This document shows positions 56,900 through 64,000 of a stretch of 64,000 nucleotides of DNA, piece by piece. This stretch comes from Maea johnstoni (lineage: Eukaryota; Annelida; Polychaeta; Spionida; Magelonidae), in NCBI GenBank assembly GCA_963942565.1, contig OZ012701.1, positions 26,210,300-26,274,299 of the forward strand, read 5' to 3'. Below the pieces are notes generated by a model that was not told the origin of the DNA, made no database searches, and saw nothing but the letters and a program-made list of their open reading frames with translations. Within the stretch, counting starts at the first letter, position 1, and each line of letters opens with the position of its first letter. The position numbers and the translations under genes are program-made.

Positions 56900-58200
56900 T
56901 GTATAACAGTCCTGGAAAAAAATATGGTAGGTAAAACGAATTCAAATTATCTTTTTTTTTCAAAAAATGTGTTTCTTACATATGTTTGAACTTGATTGGG
57001 AGTAGGAAGGGCAGAAAAAAATAGGGTGGGATCTTTTGAGTGAAAACTGGTTAGGGTCTGGTTACAGGAAACAACTATTTTTAGACCTAAAGAGTAAAGA
57101 GGGCCTCCGGACATTGGGATTAAGCATATCCAAAAGTACAGCGCTCGACAAATAACATAGTCCCATCTCCTGGGAGATCTGACTTCAAAAGGCCCAGTCT
57201 GTCTACCTAAAGTTGGATTCAGGTCAATGTCTAGGGCAGGATTTAGAAACGGGGTGCCTAAAATTAGCAGTTGTACAATTTCCGGGCATCCAAATTTTTA
57301 AGGGGGATCACAATATACTCATATTTCAACCATAAACATGTATAAATAAAATTCATCAAAATAAGGTATGATATCAAATGACGGGGCTACCTAAAATGCT
57401 GACTGGACCACCTGGTTCTGGATTTAGGTAGTCCCGCAAGATAGCATGGTCCTTCTAGGGACCGTCGAGTCCCAGCAAGTAACAAGCTTTCATGCAGCTA
57501 GTAGATAGGAACTCAATATTTGATGAGTATGGGAAGAAAGCGAGTTTTAAATTTTCATGATAGTCTGACTTTTGAAATATGCTTCTTGTATAAAGTTGAC
57601 ATGATGGGCAGGTGAGGGAAATAATGTCTTATTGAAGAATGGTGAAAAAACTAATGATATAGCTGAGCTGGCTATAAAACCAGCTGGTGCATAAGTTGGC
57701 TTGTGTTTGATTTGACGAGCTAAGGTAAATATTTCACAAAATTGATGTGCATGTGTCAAGGTCTCAAAGTGCAAGTTGATAACAACATTCCTTTCAGCAA
57801 TGCTTGTGCCTTGTCATGAGTGAAGTACATTGTGGTGTGCTTTGTTACTGACCTGTAAACATTGAAAAAAATGGAACAGCTAATGGCCCTGTTAGGTTAA
57901 ATATCGAGTTGACAGCAAGTCGAAACTAAAAATCAACCATTAACTTAATGAATACTGAGAAACCACAATTCGATTCCAATTCTCTAGGCTCTACATCATG
58001 ATGTGCGGTTTCGATTGTGAAACGTAGAAGCGCCATCTTGGAAATTTCGCGAATGGCCATTATTGGCAACTTGAAAAAAGGGGTAAGTTGATGTTCAAAA
58101 AAATAAAACGAAGTTCACACCCACAGCCATAATGTCTGAATATTCGGTCTATGCCCGGCATTGTCTGTAGAGTCACTTAAAGGTATGTTTGTAAACAAAA
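56900..58200. other. Antizyme intron, no other gene seen
   Basis: Contains scraps of a hAT-like element (GGATTTAGAAACGGGGTGCC near 57240, related to the element at 40223) and otherwise unremarkable DNA. Confidence 0.5.
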
Positions 58201-58222
58201 TGGAAGCCATGTTTTTACTCAC

Positions 58223-58323
58223 CTGCTAGCTTTGGATATAGATGGCATACTTTCTTCTACTGGTTTAGCTTCTGGTCCGAAGTCTTCTATACTATGTATG
58301 GCCTTAGAGGCACTTAGTAGCAT
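58223..58323 (-). CDS. OAZ1: Antizyme, candidate proximal first coding exon (1a)
   Basis: On the minus strand an in-frame ATG at 58323 opens MLLSASKAIHSIEDFGPEAK and PVEESMPSISKAS, ending with two bases at donor AGCAG|GTGAGT. The phase fits the frameshift exon exactly and gives ...KASR-MSNNQLC.... The frame is open for about 34 codons upstream of the ATG but has no earlier ATG. A CRE/ETS-type promoter lies about 135 bp further upstream, which favours a real transcript start. Antizyme N-termini are poorly conserved, so sequence cannot confirm it. It could instead be one of two alternative first exons (see 61515-61630). Confidence 0.55.
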
Positions 58324-58439
58324 AATCTTCTCTCTTAACCACCCTTCTGGTGACTGTATTAAGTGTAATGCAGCGGAAAATTGCGTTTCCAAGCACAGGA
58401 CTTCCAGTGGCACGTAGACAGGTAGACGTCAAGTATTTC

Positions 58440-58637
58440 TCCTTCCTCTTTTTGTAATGACGTCATTCGGAAATCCCGACTTGTCTACGACCTTTAAGTT
58501 ATTTTCAAAGCGCTACATCATAAAAATCATCGATTGTTTTGCATCACATATGGAATTCCTTAAAATAAATTTATACTTTTGTTTGAAAATTTGAGAGTTT
58601 GTTAGGACAGAATTGCAACCGGAATGACGTCATCAAA
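58440..58637. promoter_or_regulatory. Candidate bidirectional promoter with mirrored ETS-CRE motifs
   Basis: Two consensus CREs (TGACGTCA at 58458-58465 and 58625-58632) lie 167 bp apart. Each is preceded, in the direction of the gene it faces, by an ETS-like half: CCGGAATGACGTCAT towards the plus gene and TTCCGAATGACGTCAT towards the minus gene. The two candidate start codons lie about 135 bp (minus strand) and 6 bp (plus strand) beyond. No TATA box. Such CRE/ETS pairs are typical of divergent housekeeping promoters. Confidence 0.55.
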
Positions 58638-58666
58638 ATGGCTGGCACAGGAGGTCCCAAGAGCAG
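58638..58666 (+). CDS. Candidate microprotein gene, exon 1
   Basis: A plus-strand ATG in strong context (AAA before, G after) just past a CRE opens MAGTGGPKS plus two bases, ending at AGCAG|GTACTT. The phase-2 exit joins the exon at 62440-62508 to give ...KSR-MSFFARIRR.... Only 29 coding bases, so the evidence is context (promoter, start, donor, phase) and not family. The gene would be divergent from antizyme exon 1a and overlap antizyme exon 1b on the opposite strand. Confidence 0.45.
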
Positions 58667-58957
58667 GTACTTGGTGTATTTATGTCATATTTCATCAATT
58701 TGCTTAAATCATACACTTGTGACACTTCTAGCAACAACTAACATTCTTAGAGCCCACAGTGAGATGTTCTGTATCTCAGTGATTAACCCCCATACAGAGA
58801 AATAGACCCCCATGCTAGAGAAATTGACAGTTTTAGTTATAATATCTGAATAATGTTTATATCTTAGATAAATAAATACAAGTGGATGTGAAACCAGACG
58901 GTCAACCTGATCAGGCCAGCCTCAACAAATAGCCGAAAATTCATGCTCTGTGCACAT

Positions 58958-59430
58958 TAGGGGTCCATACCGTTAAAATTATACGGTATGGTACGGTTCC
59001 AGTATTTTTTATACGGTTCCGGTATGCTAACGGTATCGATACTGGTTACTTTCTTTACTTTGTCGATGTTTTCGAAATTCTGTCGCGCGCGTTAGTGCTT
59101 GGAAAAGTGTGGTGGGGCTGGACTAGCACCATGTAAAATGCATATAGCGTGGCCCTCTCCACACTTTTCCAAGTACTACTGTGCGCGTTAGTGTCTATCG
59201 TAGTGCAGTTTCAATGGCGGCCGGCACTGGATGACGCGATTGCGATGAATTTTCCCGCCGATCCCGCGTCTCTGCACTCTTTTCCGCCTTGCCTGCTATA
59301 TCAGCAGCGAGGCGTTTTATTCATAGTACCGGTAAAAAAGTACCGGCTACTATTTATACGGTTTATCACCGGTATTTTCGGGCGGGGTATCGGTACCCTC
59401 ACAGTACGGGTATACCGGTGTGGACCCCTA
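58958..59430. mobile_element. hAT MITE with 8-bp target duplication
   Basis: 473 bp. Ends TAGGGGTCCATACCG and CGGTGTGGACCCCTA are inverted repeats, and the same 8 bp GTGCACAT flank it at 58950-58957 and 59431-59438. The interior is rich in CGGTA/TACCG words and has a second, inner inverted pair (TTGGAAAAGTGTGG ... CCACACTTTTCCAA). Non-coding. Confidence 0.9.
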
Positions 59431-59806
59431 GTGCACATGTTTCTTTGTAATGTAAATGATACGAAAGCCCTGATTGGTCCTTGCTCCCTAGTGACCTCAC
59501 GCTGATGCCAGATCAGAGACCCCTGGCATGTCCAGCCCATCACTACAGCGCATATAGTAATTGGTCTCTCACTACATATCCATTCTGTTCTTCATCCGAG
59601 GTCTACATACTTAGGCTGTGCAACTGTAATTGAATTTATTCACTCAGTGTTATATTGGAAATTTGGAACATGACATACATTTATAGTATAGGTGTCCAAG
59701 TATAAAAGTCCTGGAGCTCAGACCATCAATCCTGGAATATAATGTTCATCTATAGGGCGACAGATGGTTCACCACATTTTCATGAGTTGACACCATGATA
59801 ATATGA

Positions 59807-60465
59807 GTGCAAAGCAAAGCTTGAAATGAGCATGAAGCTTGCTTGTAATTCTGCATTTCTCTTCAACAAATGCAGTCACAGAGCTACTGAGTTAAGACTT
59901 TGTAATCTGTGACAGGATTCCATCTTACAAAGACGTCATTCTTTGCCATTCTCCGTGGAAACATGATGCGCACAAAGCTATGTGCACACAGTGATTTTAT
60001 TCCGAATTATCATTTGGTGACAGATGAAAACATGCGGGACATTTTGCAAAGTATCAGTGTGTCAGTCTGCTCACAAATTGCCATAATTGCTGCGGTGCTG
60101 CGCGCCTCTCGCTTTGTGAGCTAATATGAGTACAAAGCAAAGCTTCAAATGCTTGTGAGTTCTATAATAATTAATTCTGCCCTCCGACTCAACAAATGCA
60201 GTCAAAAAGTTACAACTTAGTAATCTGTGACATGATTCTGTTTCACTATCACGCCATTCTTTGCCGTTCTCAGCCGATAAGGAAATCACCTTTGCTTGTA
60301 CGTGTAATTCGCAGAAACATGCACACATAGCATAGGCCCATAGCAATTTTTTTCCAAATTAAATTCGGTACTGACATAAAAAGGGGTAACAATTTTCAAG
60401 GTATCGATGAGTCTGCTCCTACATTGCCATAAACACTGCTGTGTAGCGACGCTATGCTCATATTT
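59807..60465 (+). repeat. Diverged tandem duplication, about 320-bp units
   Basis: Two diverged copies, each starting near AGTGCAAAGCAAAGCTT or AGTACAAAGCAAAGCTT and containing CAACAAATGCAGTCA, TAATCTGTGACA and CATTCTTTGCC. Short frames inside are not supported as coding. Confidence 0.65.
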
Positions 60466-61290
60466 CCAGGTTTATTTACCTCCCATAACAAGTCACACTT
60501 GTATTCTACATTGGAGCAGTCTTATACAGAGCTGGGGATAGGAAGGGATAAGATTGTATAGCTTTCTCCTCTAACAGTGCTTTAGACCAGTATATGTCAT
60601 ATATATCAAGCAACGGCCACATACCAGACTTAGGGTTGCTCAGACTTAGTTTTCTAAAAACACGTTCATTTTGCTTACTTCTGTTGTGTCTCCTCTGGGA
60701 CTTAGGCAGGACCTGTCATCCTATCTATGAACCAGCAGTTTCCGGAAAATCTCCCTTGTAATTGGGCAAAAATTCCTAAGAAGAATTTGCAATTTTTGCT
60801 TATTTAAACTAATAACCATATCTTTCCAAAACAAACAGTGTGAATTTTCCTTTATGACACTAGGCTGTTATATATAGTTGGTATAAGGATTTGAAGAAGA
60901 TGAGTGGCTAAATCTGGACTGGTAGAAATTCTATTCATGCTGTTTTGGACAGGTATTTTCGCAATTCTGGCTAGGAATGTGGGGGTCAGTGGTCACCCAA
61001 GTAAGTTGTGATATAAGTATCTAAGTTTTCCCAATCACAATGAATAGTCAAGCAGGTTTTTACGTTAGCCAAGTACGCTAGCATAGAAATGATAGGCATG
61101 TCTTAAGAGTGTCTTAGCAGCAAGTTAATCAATTTCAGCCACCTTATCACATTTTTATTGTGCATTACAAGCAAGAGCAACATGCATTGGTTGTAAAATA
61201 ACTCAAGTGCTTGAGTTTCGAAAATTAGCCAAGTCCCAACACTACTTTGTAACTTATAAAAATTATTCTAGTGTTTGCCATCTCTTCAAA

Positions 61291-61535
61291 ATGGCATCAT
61301 AAAAGAGAGTTGCTACTCACACATGTCCAATGTCTCTCAGAGGCGTGAGACTATCATTACTGTGTTATAAAAGAGGGTGCATACTCACAGATGTCTGTAT
61401 GTCTCTCTACAAAGAGGAACTACTTTTCAATTGCTGTGGTATTGAATAGGGTACCAGTACTTGAAGAGGCGTGATACTTTCATTACTGTGTTATGAAAGA
61501 GGTTGTGCACTCACAGTTTTCTGAATGTCTCCCAG
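61291..61535 (-). repeat. Three copies of a splice-donor region
   Basis: The sequence around the donor of exon 1b (GAGACATTCAGAAAACT|GTGAGT and the following CCTCTTTCATAACACAGTAATG) is repeated, diverged, at about 61361-61411 (ACAT...CTGTGAGTATGCACCC) and 61291-61345 (ACATGTGTGAGTAGCAACTC). All three keep GTGAGT. Confidence 0.7.
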
Positions 61536-61630
61536 TTGGGTAAGGGCGCGTTCCTCAAGGCGGAAAACTCCCCCTGGTGGCCGTGTTCAGCACTCCGCTG
61601 CTCCTCTGCGCTGGAAGTTTCTACCGTCAT
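61515..61630 (-). CDS. OAZ1: Antizyme, candidate distal first coding exon (1b)
   Basis: On the minus strand an ATG at 61630 opens MTVETSSAEEQRSAEHG, then QGEFSALRNAPLPNWETFRK, ending with two bases at donor ACT|GTGAGT. The phase fits the frameshift exon, giving ...FRKL-MSNNQ.... The frame is also open upstream of the ATG to an acceptor-like TAACACTGCTACCAGTTCAG at about 61680, with a stop just beyond. It may therefore be an internal exon of 165 bp, possibly of another gene. It overlaps the intron of the plus-strand candidate gene. Coding character is good; assignment to antizyme is an inference from phase and strand. Confidence 0.48.
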
Positions 61631-61684
61631 GCTTGACGCGTCGATGAAGTAGGCCAGGTTGGTGGTTGTTGAAAAGACACTGAA

Positions 61685-62439
61685 CTGGTAGCAGTGTTAG
61701 AAGAAACTCATCGCCCGCCACCAGATGGCTGATCCGGACCCTTGAAGGGAGGTTTGGTTCGACGGTGTGGCCTCGGTCGTTGCAGCAGCAGTAGCAGCTT
61801 TCGCCAGGACCCCCTGCAGCCTCTCTCTCTGTGGCAGAGTGGAAAGAGAGAACAGAATGAGAGTGCGTTGAGAGAATATTGTATGAGGGAGATGAGGGCA
61901 GTATTGCTAATTGTTCTTATTCCACGCCCTCTCTTGACCTCAGCCCATAGCCAGCCTGGCATATAGACCAACCAGTCTAAGAGTAAGGGGCCACATAGTA
62001 AGCTCAAGAAATTAGCCAATTGGCTGGCAGAAAGTTGTTCATGACTTAAGGTTCATCTTGGTACGTCACAGGAAAATAGCTAACCAAATTTTATTTTTAA
62101 GACAATATCAAACATAAACATTAACAACCTGGTACTTTATTTTGGTCAATTCCCCATCATAACGTGGCATCTGGAATCTATGGGCTAAATTACAATTTGG
62201 ACTCATAAGGGTTAAAACTCACAGTAGCAAGTTGTGTATGGTTGTCAGTTACAGATATGGTGAGAGTGTGTGTAGTGTGAACTGCCTGTAGGGTTTGTAA
62301 TTCACCATGAATGCGCTGCTGTGTATTGTCAAGGGATCTCTCACTTAGGGGCAGAGCGGTTACTATTGGTGTTGAATACCATATGGTTCCTGGGTGAGGG
62401 CTAGTGTCTATAGTGTCTAGAAGGATCTCTAGGAGTTAG
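61685..62439. other. No supported gene
   Basis: GC-richer at 61700-61850 with a CAG-like run; a minus-strand Leu/Arg-rich frame here is unrecognised and may be 5' UTR of the exon at 61515-61630. Confidence 0.4.
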
Positions 62440-62508
62440 GATGTCATTCTTTGCGAGGATCCGCAGGCATTTTGAGAAGCAAAGGAGAAGATTGATGCGC
62501 AGCCCGAG
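62440..62508 (+). CDS. Candidate microprotein gene, exon 2
   Basis: 69 bp on the plus strand between an AG acceptor (AGTTAG, weak pyrimidine tract) and donor GAG|GTAATG. It reads MSFFARIRRHFEKQRRRLMR and SP, a very basic amphipathic-looking stretch. It enters and leaves in phase 2, matching both the exon at 58638-58666 and the exon at 63201-63258. The ATG at 62441 could itself be the start codon, which would make the product 41 residues. Confidence 0.42.
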
Positions 62509-63200
62509 GTAATGTTAGCTTGTCATGTCCAGAGGTGTGGCAGTTATGGAAATATCTGTACTATTAGATAATGGAAGATATTGGGGTAATAGTATTAAGC
62601 ACTTTTTTTGTTTTTGAAGAAACTTTTTTTCAACCATATTTGGTTTCTGTGAGGAGATACTTTAATTAAGGAGATGATTGAATAGGATTATTTATCGCAA
62701 AAAATAAATCCATTTAATTCTTTGAATTTTTCTCCTTGGGAATTTTCCTTCACCAATTCCCAAAGCGGAAAGTATCATAAGTATACAAAATAAGATATCT
62801 ATTAATATCTAGCCCCTCAAGCATACATGTATATGCATGCGACATGATAAAATTCATTAATTAAAAAGAGTCTAGCTTGCCAATCTTAAACACCCCTGCA
62901 TAGCTCAAAAATTGGGCTATTGGCTGTCAGATTATTGTGCGCGATTCAATGTTCATTTTGGTGTGTCACATGACCATGGCGACCAAATCTTTGAAGATTG
63001 TCAAACATGAATAACTTGGTATGGATTTTGGCCAATGATACCCGTTACAATTTGGCATCAGTCATCAGACATTTGTAGGGAATATTACAATTCTGACTCA
63101 CACAGGTTTTAAGCATAATGTATAGGCGTGCCTTTATTTTGTCTTTTTGTTTTGCCGTGATCTTTGGTTGCTGCTGCTAAGTGTCACTCTTCCCTTTCAG

Positions 63201-63258
63201 TGTTAAGTTTTCAGAGGCGGTGGAAGTCCACGTGATCAGAGATGCTGAGAAGAAGTAA
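63201..63258 (+). CDS. Candidate microprotein gene, last exon, PP1-docking-like motif
   Basis: 58 bp on the plus strand after an excellent acceptor (CACTCTTCCCTTTCAG), ending at TAA (63256-63258). It reads S-VKFSEAVEVHVIRDAEKK. The pattern V-[KR]-F-S-E-x-V-x-V-H matches the protein phosphatase 1 docking motif of PPP1R15 proteins (GADD34/CReP, KVRFSEKVTVHFL), but the basic residue normally just before the Val is Ser here and the actin-binding region that follows in PPP1R15 is absent. Joined by phase to 62440-62508 and 58638-58666, the product is about 51 residues, very basic in the middle and mixed at the end. The role is unknown; PP1 binding is an inference. Confidence 0.58.
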
Positions 63259-64000
63259 TATGCAAATCACGTTTCTCTTGCATCTTACTTCCAAGTGCTT
63301 GGTTGCACAGAGCTCCCCCTAGTGGAATTTATTTCTTAGAAGCCGCAAGAAAGGTGTCCTGCTTATACACCGCTTTTTTTTCAGCGATTTGCTTAATAGT
63401 GCACTTTTGCTTCTTGATACTTTCAATGCTATAGTTTTTGTATGCAACTTAGCTGACTAGTTTTATTCAGCTTGTTACTTTCAATTGTTTATATGCACAC
63501 AACTAAGTAAACTTTTTTTTCTGTTTGTTAATTTATATAAAAACTAAGCTTACTTTAGTTATTCTGTTTCTTAATTTCAATAGTTTACATATACAAATAA
63601 GCCAACTCTACTAAGAAATTTTCACATGTTTATTTATAGAACTTAGCTAATTTTCATGTTTCTACTTATTCTTTTATCTGCTTATTTATACAACAAAGCT
63701 AACATGTTTTTTGCCTCAGGTTAGGGAGTGAAAACTGTATGACAAAGATTTGTTACTTGTTTGTATATACAACCGAGTGAACTTTTTTCTGCTTGTTATT
63801 TTCACTAGTTATATACACGCCTGTGCTAAGTTAGGTTTTTTGCTACAGGTTAGTGAGTGATGTATGATATAGAGTTGGTAGAGTGGTCAGGCTGCTGTGT
63901 TTGATTCAAAATTGCTGTGGGTCCTGAAATGTTTATGGTTATATCCATATTGTAGAATATCCATATTTCAGTAATGTAGAAATAAGTGAATTTAGATTAT
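63259..64000. other. No gene seen; 3' flank of the candidate gene
   Basis: AT-rich with repeated ACTTAGCTGACTAGTT- and TTTCTGCTTGTTA-like words, a loosely periodic T-rich sequence. No consensus AATAAA found on the plus strand. Confidence 0.45.

Overview
This is a nuclear segment from a bilaterian animal, probably a marine invertebrate; I cannot name the species. The evidence is two animal-specific intron-bearing genes (an inhibitory Smad and an ornithine decarboxylase antizyme), an intact-looking BEL/Pao LTR element, tRNA-derived SINEs, and a very dense load of microsatellites, minisatellites and short inverted-repeat transposons. Coding DNA is sparse: almost all long open frames come from simple repeats.

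Layout. 1-16.6 kb: no gene I can name. It holds TTAA-flanked fold-back MITEs, two copies of a hAT-like MITE, long (TA)n, (TAA)n and (GTA)n/(CTA)n tracts, and minisatellites with 99, 12 and 61 bp units. 16.7-17.9 kb: two weak gene candidates, a minus-strand first exon and a plus-strand signal-peptide frame. 20.8-27.3 kb: a 6.5-kb BEL/Pao element in minus orientation with matching LTRs and 5-bp target duplications. 29.5-30.3 kb: an 89-bp minisatellite split by an insertion that carries a near-perfect 42-bp hairpin.

32.7-35.2 kb: three minus-strand exons of an inhibitory Smad (Smad6/7): MH1, the PPPPY exon and a linker exon. No MH2 exon was found further along the transcript. 35.2-36.9 kb is its probable promoter region. 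37-48 kb: SINEs, a 56-bp tandem array that seems to have grown from a SINE core, a G-rich fold-back element, a hAT MITE with an 8-bp target duplication, trinucleotide tracts, and a head-to-head telomere-like block.

52.1-61.6 kb: a minus-strand ornithine decarboxylase antizyme gene with its +1 programmed frameshift site (TCC TGA T) intact in exon 2. It has two possible first exons with the same splice phase. The splice-donor region of exon 2 is tandemly duplicated, and that of the distal first exon is present three times. Three of its introns carry minisatellites or element insertions, and one contains a 200-N assembly gap.

Divergent from the proximal antizyme first exon, across about 170 bp with mirrored ETS-CRE motifs, starts a candidate plus-strand gene (exons at 58.6, 62.4 and 63.2 kb). 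Its phases join into a protein of about 51 residues that ends in a motif resembling the protein phosphatase 1 docking site of the PPP1R15 (GADD34/CReP) family. This is the most interesting candidate in the window.
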